Positions 1-7,745 of a DNA stretch of 64,000 bases are shown piece after piece (position 1 is the first letter of the stretch; each line of letters opens with the position of its first letter). A program made the translations under genes and the position numbers. The notes under the pieces are model-generated. The model was not told where the DNA came from. It was given only the letters and a program-made list of their open reading frames with translations, and made no database searches. The DNA is taken from positions 3,216,001-3,280,000 of the forward strand of contig NZ_CP146101.1 of assembly GCF_037023745.1 (NCBI RefSeq). Direction: 5' to 3'. The DNA is from Streptomyces sp. SCSIO 30461 (lineage in GTDB: Bacteria; Actinomycetota; Actinomycetes; Streptomycetales; Streptomycetaceae).

Positions 1-227
1 TGCGCGGCGCCCACGAGCAGTCCGCGCTGTTCGCCGAGGTGCTCCGCAGGCACGGGCTGCCGGTGCTGCCCGAAGAGATGGGCTTCTCTCCCGAGGAGTT
101 CGTCCGCGCCGTCGAGTACGCGCCGCGGACCCGGCCAGGGCGCTTCACCATCCTCGAACACCTCGACCTGTCCACCGACCAGATCAGGGACGCGTACGCC
201 GACTATGCCAAGACCATCCGTAGCTGA
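1..227 (+). CDS. Iron-containing alcohol dehydrogenase family protein, C-terminal fragment
   Basis: Only the last ~74 codons are in the window (reading frame starts at base 3, stop TGA at 225-227). The tail, with ARG-HIS-GLY-LEU-PRO then a TILEHLDLS motif, resembles the C-terminus of the iron-containing alcohol dehydrogenase / glycerol-1-phosphate dehydrogenase family. The stop lies inside the start region of the CDP-alcohol transferase gene (23-nt overlap), so the two are probably co-transcribed and translationally coupled. In this context it would supply a reduced alcohol head group for an envelope polymer or lipid. The family call comes from the tail only, with the catalytic domain outside the window. 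Confidence 0.55.
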   Translation, partial: RGAHEQSALFAEVLRRHGLPVLPEEMGFSPEEFVRAVEYAPRTRPGRFTILEHLDLSTDQIRDAYADYAKTIRS

Positions 228-984
228 ACTCCGCCCGGTGGTGCACCCGGCGGGTGTGAAGGACCGGCGCAGCGGTGAGCACTGGGGCGGCCGCCTCTAC
301 ATGCGGGAGATCTCGCTGCGCATCACCCGTGTCCTGGTCACCACCAAGGTCACGCCCAACCAGCTGACCTACCTGATGACCCTGGCCGGTGTGCTGGCCC
401 TGCCCGCCCTGCTGGTGCCGGGCATCTGGGGCGCCGTGCTCGGCGTCGTGATGGTCCAGCTCTACCTGCTGCTGGACTGCGTGGACGGCGAGGTCGCCCG
501 CTGGAAGAAGCAGTACTCCCTGTCCGGCGTGTACCTGGACCGGGTCGGCGCGTATCTGTGCGACGCCGCGGTGCTGACCGGCTTCGGGCTGCGCGCGGCC
601 GACCTGTGGGGAGGTGGGCAGATCGACTGGCTGTGGGCCTTCCTCGGCACCCTGGCCGCGCTCGGTGCCATCCTGATCAAGGCCGAGACCGACCTGGTCG
701 GTGTTGCCCGCCACCAGGCCGGGATGGAACCGGTGAAGGAAGCTGCGGCGGAGCCGCGCTCCTCCGGGATGGCGCTCGCCAGGCGGGCCGCGGCCGCGCT
801 GAAGTTCCACCGGCTGGTGCTCGGCATCGAGGCGTCGCTGCTCATCCTGGTGCTCGCCATCGCCGACCAGATCCGGGGCGACCTGTTCTTCACCCGCCTC
901 GGCGTCGCCGTGCTCGCGGGTATCGCGCTGCTCCAGACCGTGCTGCACCTCGTGTCGATCCTCGTCTCCAGCAGGCTGAGGTGA
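205..984 (+). CDS. CDP-alcohol phosphatidyltransferase family membrane protein
   Basis: 259-aa integral membrane enzyme that would transfer a phospho-alcohol from a CDP-alcohol donor to a lipid or glycan acceptor. The family signature is visible at about residues 91-112: D-x-x-D-G-x-x-A-R, an eight-residue spacer, then G-x-x-x-D. Hydrophobic segments lie on both sides (about 50-85 and in the C-terminal half). Odd point: the fourth conserved aspartate, expected four residues after the third, is alanine here (LDRVGA). The ATG start overlaps the upstream gene by 23 nt, and the glycosyltransferase start follows 8 nt after the stop. Context (glycosyltransferase, ABC-2 exporter) points to synthesis of an exported envelope glycopolymer or glycolipid. 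Confidence 0.85.
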   Translation: MPRPSVAELRPVVHPAGVKDRRSGEHWGGRLYMREISLRITRVLVTTKVTPNQLTYLMTLAGVLALPALLVPGIWGAVLGVVMVQLYLLLDCVDGEVARWKKQYSLSGVYLDRVGAYLCDAAVLTGFGLRAADLWGGGQIDWLWAFLGTLAALGAILIKAETDLVGVARHQAGMEPVKEAAAEPRSSGMALARRAAAALKFHRLVLGIEASLLILVLAIADQIRGDLFFTRLGVAVLAGIALLQTVLHLVSILVSSRLR

Positions 985-992
985 GCGGGGCC

Positions 993-1898
993 ATGACCAG
1001 TGACAGCACGACCGACGGCATGAAGCTCGGTGCCGTCATCATCACGATGGGCAACCGCCCCGACGATCTGCGCGCCCTGCTCGACTCCGTCACCAAGCAG
1101 GAGGGCGAGCCGGTCGAGGTGGTCGTGGTCGGCAACGGCGCCCCCGTGACCGGTGTGGACGGCTTCCCGTTCGTACGGACCGTCGATCTGCCCGAGAACC
1201 TGGGGATCCCGGGCGGGCGCAACGTCGGCATCGAGGCATTCGGGCCCGCCGGTACGCAAGTCGACGCGCTGCTGTTCCTCGACGACGACGGTCTGCTGCC
1301 CGACAACGACACCGCGGAACGGGTGCGCCGGGCCTTCGCCGACGATCCGAGCCTGGGCATCGTCAGCTTCCGGATCGCCGACCCGGAGACCGGTGCCACC
1401 CAGCGCCGCCATGTGCCGCGGCTGAGGGCGTCCGACCCGATGCGCTCCTCGCGTGTGACGACCTTCCTGGGCGGCGCCAACGCCGTCCGCACCGAGGTCA
1501 TCGCGCAGGTCGGCGGGCTCCCGGACGACTTCTTCTACGCCCACGAGGAGACCGATCTCGCCTGGCGGGCGCTGGACGCCGGCTGGATGATCGACTACCG
1601 CTCCGACATGGTGCTGCACCACCCCACCACCCCGCCGTCGCGGCATGCGGTCTACCACCGCATGGTGGCTCGCAACCGAGTGTGGCTGGCTCGTCGCAAT
1701 CTGCCTGCGCCCCTGGTGCCGCTGTATCTCGGCGTGTGGATTCTTCTCACACTCGCCAGGCGTCCTTCGACGTCGGCGCTCAAGGCGTGGTTCGGTGGAT
1801 TCAAGGAAGGCTGGACGACTCCGTGCGGACCCCGTAGGCCCATGAAGTGGCGTACGGTGTGGCGGCTGACAAGGCTGGGCCGACCACCGGTCGTATGA
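993..1898 (+). CDS. GT2 family glycosyltransferase
   Basis: 301-aa glycosyltransferase of the GT-A fold. It opens with a nucleotide-binding strand (GAVIITMGNRPDDLRALLDSV) and carries the metal/nucleotide-sugar DDD motif near residues 97-99 (LFLDDDGLL). A later HEETDLAWR segment resembles the acceptor/base ED-type motif of GT2 enzymes. I chose ATG 993, just after a GAGGTGAG ribosome binding site; ATG 1020 is an alternative, and the open frame extends far upstream without support. It sits between the CDP-alcohol transferase and the ABC exporter, so it probably glycosylates the polymer exported by those genes. The sugar and acceptor cannot be read from sequence. Confidence 0.85.
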   Translation: MTSDSTTDGMKLGAVIITMGNRPDDLRALLDSVTKQEGEPVEVVVVGNGAPVTGVDGFPFVRTVDLPENLGIPGGRNVGIEAFGPAGTQVDALLFLDDDGLLPDNDTAERVRRAFADDPSLGIVSFRIADPETGATQRRHVPRLRASDPMRSSRVTTFLGGANAVRTEVIAQVGGLPDDFFYAHEETDLAWRALDAGWMIDYRSDMVLHHPTTPPSRHAVYHRMVARNRVWLARRNLPAPLVPLYLGVWILLTLARRPSTSALKAWFGGFKEGWTTPCGPRRPMKWRTVWRLTRLGRPPVV

Positions 1899-1994
1899 CC
1901 GGCCGTGGTCTGAGAGCATCGGGCGTAATCCGGGTCCTGGCCGCCACCTGAGCGCCCAAACTGACGCGCATCTTGAACACGAAAGTTTCAACTT

Positions 1995-2924
1995 GTGAGT
2001 GACACAACCCATGACGGAGCGATCGTGACGACCGCTCTGCCATCTCCCGACGCCGGGCTGAAGCCGGCGGAGCTGGCCGCCAAGTACGGCCTCTCGGTGA
2101 GCGGTGCCCGACCGGGGCTCTTCGAGTACGTCGGGCAGCTCTGGGGCCGCCGGAACTTCATCCTCGCGTTCTCGTCGGCGAAGGTCACGGCCCAGTACAG
2201 CCAGGCCAAACTCGGTCAGCTGTGGCAGGTGGCGACGCCACTGCTGAACGCGTTCGTCTACTACCTGATCTTCGGGCTCATCCTCGGCGCGGGTCGCGGG
2301 ATGTCCAAGGAGGTCTACATCCCGTTCCTGGTGACGGGTGTGTTCGTGTTCGCCTTCACCCAGACCTCGGTGACCGCCGGGGTGCGGGCCATCTCCGGCA
2401 ACCTGGGCCTGGTGCGGGCCCTGCACTTCCCGCGCGCCTCGCTGCCGATCTCGTTCGCGCTCCAGCAGCTCCAGCAGCTGCTGTTCTCGATGATCGTGCT
2501 GGTGCTCGTCGCGGTCGGGTTCGGCAGCTACCCCTCGCTCAGCTGGCTGCTGGTCGTCCCGGCGCTGGCGCTCCAGTTCGTGTTCAACGCCGGACTCGCG
2601 CTGATCATGGCGCGCTGGGGCAGCAGCACCCCCGACCTGGCCCAGCTGATGCCGTTCATCATGCGCACATGGATGTACGGCTCCGGCGTGATGTTCTCGA
2701 TCAAGGAAATGCTCGCGGACAAGCCGGCCTGGATCGCCGAGGTCCTGATGTACAACCCGGCGGCCGTCTACATGGACCTCATCCGCTTCGCCCTGATCGA
2801 CGGGTACGACAGGTCGAACCTGCCCACGCATGTCTGGTTCGCTGCCCTGGCCTGGGCGGTCCTACTGGGCGTGGTCGGCTTCGTGTACTTCTGGAAGGCG
2901 GAGGAGCGTTATGGCCGTGGCTGA
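1995..2924 (+). CDS. ABC-2 type transporter permease (polysaccharide/teichoic acid export)
   Basis: 309-aa permease with the six-helix ABC-2 pattern. After a ~60-residue cytoplasmic N-terminus comes an amphipathic region (KVTAQYSQAKLGQLWQVATP) and then hydrophobic helices, as in TagG/Wzm polymer exporters. The start is GTG 1995; no ATG gives a better fit. The stop overlaps the ATPase start by 14 nt, so the two subunits are coupled. It would form the membrane channel for the envelope glycan assembled by the upstream genes. A 96-nt gap separates it from the glycosyltransferase and may hold a separate promoter. Confidence 0.85.
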   Translation: MSDTTHDGAIVTTALPSPDAGLKPAELAAKYGLSVSGARPGLFEYVGQLWGRRNFILAFSSAKVTAQYSQAKLGQLWQVATPLLNAFVYYLIFGLILGAGRGMSKEVYIPFLVTGVFVFAFTQTSVTAGVRAISGNLGLVRALHFPRASLPISFALQQLQQLLFSMIVLVLVAVGFGSYPSLSWLLVVPALALQFVFNAGLALIMARWGSSTPDLAQLMPFIMRTWMYGSGVMFSIKEMLADKPAWIAEVLMYNPAAVYMDLIRFALIDGYDRSNLPTHVWFAALAWAVLLGVVGFVYFWKAEERYGRG

Positions 2925-3732
2925 CGACATCAGGGACATCGGCGACATCGGGACGCGGAGTGACGCTCGTGTGCCCACCGTCATCGCCGACGATGTCCAT
3001 GTCGTGTACCGCGTCAACGGGGCGAGCAGCGGCAAAGGCAGCGCCACCGCCGCCCTGAGCCGGATCCTCAAGCGCGACCGCGGCGAAGAGGTACGCGGGG
3101 TCCGCAAGGTGCACGCCGTGCGCGGTGTCACCTTCACCGCCTACCGCGGCGAGGCAATCGGCCTCATCGGTACCAACGGTTCCGGCAAGTCGACCCTGCT
3201 GCGTGCCATCGCAGGACTGCTGCCCACCGAGAGCGGCAAGGTCTACACCGACGGTCAGCCCTCGCTGCTGGGAGTGAACGCCGCGCTGATGGGCGATTTG
3301 ACTGGTGAGCGCAACGTCATCCTCGGCGGTTTCGCCATGGGTATGTCGAAGGAGGAGATCCGCGAGCGGTACCAGGGCATCGTCGACTTCTCCGGCATCA
3401 ACGAGAAGGGCGACTTCATCACGCTGCCGATGCGCACGTACTCGTCCGGTATGGGTGCTCGGCTGCGGTTCGCCATCGCCGCCGCCAAGGACCACGACGT
3501 CCTCATGATCGACGAGGCGCTGGCCACGGGCGACCGGAAGTTCCAGATCCGCTCGGAAGAGCGCATCCGCGAGCTGCGCAAGCACGCGGGCACGGTGTTC
3601 CTGGTGAGCCACAGCCTGGGCTCCATCCGGGACACCTGCGACCGGGTGCTCTGGCTGGAGAAGGGCGAGCTGCTGATGGACGGACCGACCGCCGAGGTGC
3701 TCAAGGCGTACGAGCGGGAGACCGGGAAGTAG
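2911..3732 (+). CDS. ABC transporter ATP-binding protein (polysaccharide/teichoic acid export)
   Basis: 273-aa ATPase partner of the permease. It shows Walker A (GLIGTNGSGKST, about residues 85-96), the signature SSGMGARL, Walker B (DVLMIDEALATGD) and the H-loop (LVSHSLGSI), all in TagH/Wzt-like order. The preceding stretch that places a HAVRGVTFTAYRGEAIG strand before Walker A is typical of polymer exporters. The chosen ATG 2911 overlaps the permease stop. The last six codons including the stop are repeated exactly once directly downstream (see repeat). Confidence 0.88.
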   Translation: MAVADDIRDIGDIGTRSDARVPTVIADDVHVVYRVNGASSGKGSATAALSRILKRDRGEEVRGVRKVHAVRGVTFTAYRGEAIGLIGTNGSGKSTLLRAIAGLLPTESGKVYTDGQPSLLGVNAALMGDLTGERNVILGGFAMGMSKEEIRERYQGIVDFSGINEKGDFITLPMRTYSSGMGARLRFAIAAAKDHDVLMIDEALATGDRKFQIRSEERIRELRKHAGTVFLVSHSLGSIRDTCDRVLWLEKGELLMDGPTAEVLKAYERETGK

Positions 3733-3750
3733 CGGGAGACCGGGAAGTAG
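3715..3750 (+). repeat. 18-bp tandem duplication spanning a stop codon
   Basis: The 18 bp cgggagaccgggaagtag occur twice in a row (3715-3732 and 3733-3750). The first copy encodes the last residues and stop of the ABC ATPase; the second copy is non-coding. It is a direct, perfect tandem duplication, probably from replication slippage, with no effect on the protein because the first stop is retained. Confidence 0.9.
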
Positions 3751-4136
3751 GCGTCCCGGTCCCGGCGGCAGGCGATTGCGGCGGCTGGGGCCCACCGGAG
3801 CGACCGGTCGGGCCCGCCGCCGGGTGCGGTCGGGCCCCGCTGGGGGTGCGGCTGCGGTGCGGCGGACGGGTGCAGCGCGCAGGTATGTCGATCGGTCGTC
3901 AATCCCTGTGCCACCTGAGGTGGTTGGTCACGGATCGCAGTGCTCTTGTGACGCTCGCAGTACCCCGCCATGGACCTCGGGGCTGTACAACGTAAGCTGT
4001 GCCGGTGCTGATTCACGGCGGCGTGTCCGAAATAGGATGTATTGGGTCGGCAGTGTAGAACGGGAGATGTGACGGCTATGACGGAAGATCTCCAGCTCCG
4101 CGCGCGCGGTGCCGTCCCCGCAGCGGGCAGCCCGAC
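3751..4136. other. Intergenic region upstream of the hopanoid operon, with a possible leader ORF
   Basis: About 390 bp between the ABC ATPase and hpnC, with lower GC from about 3890 to 4080, as expected for a promoter region. A 20-codon ORF runs from ATG 4078 to TGA 4138-4140, and its stop overlaps an hpnC start codon (TGATG). It has GGGAGA upstream and may be a leader peptide that couples translation into hpnC. I see no recognised RNA element. Confidence 0.4.
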
Positions 4137-5099
4137 GTGATGGGAACCCGGCAGGTGCGCCCCGACGCCTCCCCGCGCACCACACTGGACAAGGCTGCGG
4201 ACGAGAACTTTCCCGTGGCCCCCTTCTTCCTGCCGAGGTCCTGGCGCGACGACCTGATGGCGGTGTACGGGTACGCCCGGCTCGTCGACGACATCGGCGA
4301 CGGTGACCTCGCATCCGGTGGCGCGGACGCCGTCCACTTCGGGCTTGACCCCGCCCAGGCCGCGGACCGGTTGGTGATGCTCGACGCGTTCGAGGCCGAT
4401 CTGCGGCGGGTCTTCCCCGACCCGGCCGCGGACGCCGACGGCCGCGTGGACGGGCACCCGGGCGAGGAGAGCACCCCGCACCATCCGCTGCTCCGCGCCC
4501 TGGCGTCCACGGTGCGCCGTCACTCGCTCACCCCCGAGCCGTTCATCGGGCTGATCGAGGCCAACCGCCAGGACCAGCTCGTCAGCCGCTACGAGACCTA
4601 CGGGGACCTCGTCGCCTACTGCGCGTTGTCCGCCGATCCCGTGGGCCGGCTCGTGCTCGCCGTCACCGGCAGCACCAGTCCCGAGCGGGTGCGCCTGTCG
4701 GACTCCGTATGCACCGCGCTCCAGATCATCGAGCACCTCCAGGATGTCGCGGAGGACCTGGCGGCCGACCGGATCTACCTCCCCGCCGAGGACATGGAAC
4801 GCTTCCGGGTGACCGAGGCGGATCTCGCCGCCCCGACCGCCGACGCTCAGGTGCGCGCGCTGGTCGCCTTCGAGGCGGACCGTGCGGGACGGCTGCTCGG
4901 TGACGGTCTTCCTCTCGTGGGCAGCGTGCACGGCAGGCTCAGGCTGCTGCTCGCCGGTTTCGTGGCGGGTGGGCGCGCCGCCATCGCGGCGATCGAGGCC
5001 GCCGGGTATGACGTACTCCCCGGACCACCCAGACCGACCAGGGCGGGACTGATGCGCGAAGTGGGAGTTGTCTTGCGTAGAGCCGGTAGAGAGGGGTGA
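4137..5099 (+). CDS. hpnC: Squalene synthase HpnC (hydroxysqualene to squalene branch)
   Basis: 320-aa trans-isoprenyl diphosphate synthase of the squalene/phytoene synthase fold. The first aspartate-rich motif DDIGD is at about 51-55 and the second (LQDVAEDLAADR) at about 200-210. In the HpnCDE pathway, HpnD makes presqualene diphosphate, HpnC converts it to hydroxysqualene and HpnE reduces that to squalene. GTG 4137 and ATG 4140 are adjacent possible starts; either overlaps the stop of a 20-codon upstream ORF. The stop overlaps the hpnD start (GTGA), showing translational coupling. First clear gene of the hopanoid operon. Confidence 0.93.
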   Translation: MMGTRQVRPDASPRTTLDKAADENFPVAPFFLPRSWRDDLMAVYGYARLVDDIGDGDLASGGADAVHFGLDPAQAADRLVMLDAFEADLRRVFPDPAADADGRVDGHPGEESTPHHPLLRALASTVRRHSLTPEPFIGLIEANRQDQLVSRYETYGDLVAYCALSADPVGRLVLAVTGSTSPERVRLSDSVCTALQIIEHLQDVAEDLAADRIYLPAEDMERFRVTEADLAAPTADAQVRALVAFEADRAGRLLGDGLPLVGSVHGRLRLLLAGFVAGGRAAIAAIEAAGYDVLPGPPRPTRAGLMREVGVVLRRAGREG

Positions 5100-6058
5100 G
5101 TCGCGGTATGCAGGGGCACTCGCCCGTGTCCGCGCCGGTGCGGGCCGCTTACAGCTACTGCGAGGCGGTCACCGGGCAGCAGGCGCGCAACTTCGCGTAC
5201 GGGATCCGGCTGCTGCCGACGGACAAGCGGCAGGCCATGTCCGCGCTGTACGCGTTCTCCCGCAGGGTCGACGACATCGGTGACGGTGGTCTCGGCGCGT
5301 CGGCCAAGCGCGAGCGGCTCGAATCGACCCGTGAACTGCTCAGCCGGATCCGCGGCGACAAGGTCGACGAGGACGACACCGATCCCGTGGCCGTGGCGCT
5401 CGCCGACGCCGCGCGACGCTTCCCGATCCCGCTCGGTGGACTCGACGAGCTGATCGACGGTGTCCTCATGGACGTCCGCGGCGAGACGTACGAGACCTGG
5501 GACGACCTGAAGGTCTACTGCCGGTGTGTCGCGGGCGCCATCGGCCGGCTCTCGCTCGGAGTGTTCGGTACGCAGCACGGTGCGCGGGGCGCCGACCGTG
5601 CCTCCGAGTACGCCGACACCCTGGGGCTCGCCCTCCAGCTCACCAACATCCTCCGCGACATCCGCGAGGACGCGGCGGGCGGTCGCACCTATCTGCCGTC
5701 CGACGACCTCGCCAAGTTCGGCTGCTCCACGGGTCTCACCGACCCGGTGCTGCCCGAGGGCGCGGACTTCGACGGCCTCGTCCACTTCGAAGTGCGGCGT
5801 GCCCGGGGCTTGTTCGTGGAGGGCTACCGGCTGCTTCCCATGCTCGACCGGCGAAGCGGTGCCTGTGTCGCGGCCATGGCCGGGATCTACCGGCGGCTGC
5901 TCGACCGCATCGAGCGCGACCCCGGCGCTGTGCTGCGCGGCCGGGTCTCGCTGCCGGGCCATGAGAAGGCCTATGTCGCCATGCGCGGTCTGTCGGGGTT
6001 CGACGCCCGGCATGTCTCCCGGCATGTCATCCCGCAGGCCGTCAGGAGGCGCACCTGA
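5096..6058 (+). CDS. hpnD: Presqualene diphosphate synthase HpnD
   Basis: 320-aa squalene/phytoene synthase family enzyme that condenses two farnesyl diphosphates to presqualene diphosphate. Both Mg-binding motifs are intact: DDIGD at about 59-63 and NILRDIREDAAGGRTYLP near 185-200. GTG 5096 overlaps the hpnC stop by 4 nt; ATG 5108 is an alternative start. Followed by a 295-bp interval before hpnE, unusual in an otherwise compact operon and filled by an open frame (see next entry). Confidence 0.93.
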   Translation: MSRGMQGHSPVSAPVRAAYSYCEAVTGQQARNFAYGIRLLPTDKRQAMSALYAFSRRVDDIGDGGLGASAKRERLESTRELLSRIRGDKVDEDDTDPVAVALADAARRFPIPLGGLDELIDGVLMDVRGETYETWDDLKVYCRCVAGAIGRLSLGVFGTQHGARGADRASEYADTLGLALQLTNILRDIREDAAGGRTYLPSDDLAKFGCSTGLTDPVLPEGADFDGLVHFEVRRARGLFVEGYRLLPMLDRRSGACVAAMAGIYRRLLDRIERDPGAVLRGRVSLPGHEKAYVAMRGLSGFDARHVSRHVIPQAVRRRT

Positions 6059-6357
6059 TGCGGTTCGGTACCACCTGCTCCTCCCGTTCGTCCCCCGCTG
6101 CCGAAAGGTCCCGTACGCTCCGTACTCCCGAGAGTCGTCCCCGCCGTGCCCGATGTGATCGCTGTGACTGCCGTGCTCTGAGTGTTCACGGTGTCGCCCG
6201 TTGTGTACCGTGTCCTCCGGGCATCCGTAACCGGTGTGCAACCCTCCGCGACATCGCCGCGTCTGTGACCATGGCGGAGGGCGGTAGCGCGGGGGACACG
6301 CAAGCCAGTGCGGCGCCGGCGTACCTGCCGTGCTTCGAGGCCGGGGAGGGTCCATGA
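6058..6357 (+). CDS. Hypothetical Cys-rich small protein in the hpnD-hpnE gap (uncertain)
   Basis: A 99-codon frame exactly fills the gap. Its ATG 6058 overlaps the hpnD stop (TGATG) and its TGA overlaps the hpnE ATG (ATGA), the overlap style used elsewhere in this operon. The product is Arg/Cys-rich with about eight cysteines, including CDRCDC and CVPC clusters in the middle, and has no recognised domain. Third-position GC, judged by eye, is clearly lower than in neighbouring genes, which argues against coding. From memory, a small ORF also sits at this place in the S. coelicolor hopanoid cluster; I could not check this. Confidence 0.35.
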   Translation: MRFGTTCSSRSSPAAERSRTLRTPESRPRRARCDRCDCRALSVHGVARCVPCPPGIRNRCATLRDIAASVTMAEGGSAGDTQASAAPAYLPCFEAGEGP

Positions 6358-7745
6358 CGGCACACGGCGCCACAAGGGCGCAGCCGCACGCGGTGGTCGT
6401 CGGTGGGGGACTCGCCGGTGTCACCGCGGCCATGCGCCTCGCCGATTCCGGACTGCGTGTCACCCTGGTCGAGAACCGGCCGCGTCTCGGCGGTCTCGCC
6501 TTCTCGTTCCGACGCGGTGAGCTGAGCGTCGACAACGGTCAGCACGTGTATCTGCGCTGCTGTACCGCCTACCGCTGGTTCCTCGACCGCGTCGAGGGTA
6601 CGCGGCTGGCCCCGCTCCAGGACCGGCTGGACGTCCCCGTGCTCGATGTCGCCGACCCGCGCCGCCCGCGGCTCGGGCATCTGCGCCGAGCCGCGCTGCC
6701 GGTGCCGCTGCACCTCGCCGGTACCCTGGCCGGGTATCCGCATCTGTCGCTCGCCGAGCGGGCGGCCGTGGGGCGTGCCGCGCTGGCACTCGCGCGCCTC
6801 GACCTCGCCGACCCCGCCCTGGACGCCGTGGACTTCGCAGGCTGGCTCGGTCGGCACGGCCAGTCCCGGCGCGCCATCGAGGCGCTCTGGGACCTCGTGG
6901 GGGTGGCGACCCTCAATGCCACGGCTGACCAGGCGTCACTGGGCCTGGCCGCGATGGTGTTCAAGACCGGGCTGCTCTCCACGCCCGGTGCCGCCGACAT
7001 CGGCTGGGCCCGTGTCCCGCTCGGCGACCTCCACGACACGCTGGCCCGCAAGGCTCTCGACTGCGCCGGGGTCCGCACCGAACTACGGACACGTGCCAGT
7101 GCGGTCACCCGCACCGACGACGGCCGCTGGAACGTCACAGCAGGCACACTGCGCCTCGACGCGGACACCGTCGTCCTGGCCGTCCCCCAGCGCGAGACCC
7201 ACGCCCTGCTGCCGGAAGGCGCGCTCGACCAGCCGGACCGGCTGCTGGGCATCGGCACCGCGCCCATTCTCAACATCCATGTGGTCTACGACCGCAAGGT
7301 GCTGCGAAAGCCGTTCTTCGCCGCGCTGGGCAGCCCCGTCCAGTGGGTGTTCGACCGCACGGACGCCTCCGGGCTCACCGAAGGGCAGTACCTGGCCCTG
7401 TCCCAGTCCGCCGCTCACGACGAGATCGACACCTCGGTCACCGTACTGCGTGAACGCTATCTCCCCGAGCTCGAGCGGCTGCTGCCGGCCGCGCACGGTG
7501 CGGAGGTGCGCGACTTCTTCGTCACCCGGGAGCGCACCGCCACCTTCGCCCCCACCCCAGGCGTGGGCAGGCTCCGGCCTGCCGCTCGCACTCTTGCGTC
7601 CGGCCTCTATCTGGCCGGCTCGTGGACCGCCACCGGCTGGCCCGCGACCATGGAGGGCGCCGTGCGCAGCGGTATCAGCGCCGCTGCCGCCGCGCTGACC
7701 GATCTCGGCCGCCCCCATGAACATCCGCTCAAGGAGGCGGCATGA
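6354..7745 (+). CDS. hpnE: Hydroxysqualene dehydroxylase HpnE (FAD-dependent)
   Basis: 463-aa flavoprotein of the phytoene desaturase/amine oxidase fold. The N-terminal dinucleotide-binding motif VVVGGGLAGVTAAMRLADSG is followed by the family motif NGQHVYLRCC. It reduces hydroxysqualene to squalene, the last step of the HpnCDE route. ATG 6354 is chosen because a strong GGGGAGGG site precedes it; the open frame extends 24 nt further upstream. The stop overlaps the start of the prenyl diphosphate synthase gene by 4 nt (ATGA). Confidence 0.92.
   Translation: MTAHGATRAQPHAVVVGGGLAGVTAAMRLADSGLRVTLVENRPRLGGLAFSFRRGELSVDNGQHVYLRCCTAYRWFLDRVEGTRLAPLQDRLDVPVLDVADPRRPRLGHLRRAALPVPLHLAGTLAGYPHLSLAERAAVGRAALALARLDLADPALDAVDFAGWLGRHGQSRRAIEALWDLVGVATLNATADQASLGLAAMVFKTGLLSTPGAADIGWARVPLGDLHDTLARKALDCAGVRTELRTRASAVTRTDDGRWNVTAGTLRLDADTVVLAVPQRETHALLPEGALDQPDRLLGIGTAPILNIHVVYDRKVLRKPFFAALGSPVQWVFDRTDASGLTEGQYLALSQSAAHDEIDTSVTVLRERYLPELERLLPAAHGAEVRDFFVTRERTATFAPTPGVGRLRPAARTLASGLYLAGSWTATGWPATMEGAVRSGISAAAAALTDLGRPHEHPLKEAA

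Noticed and set aside
462-2831. 789-codon minus-strand ORF
   Set aside because: Antisense to the transferase, GT2 and permease genes; low-complexity composition expected from high-GC shadow frames.
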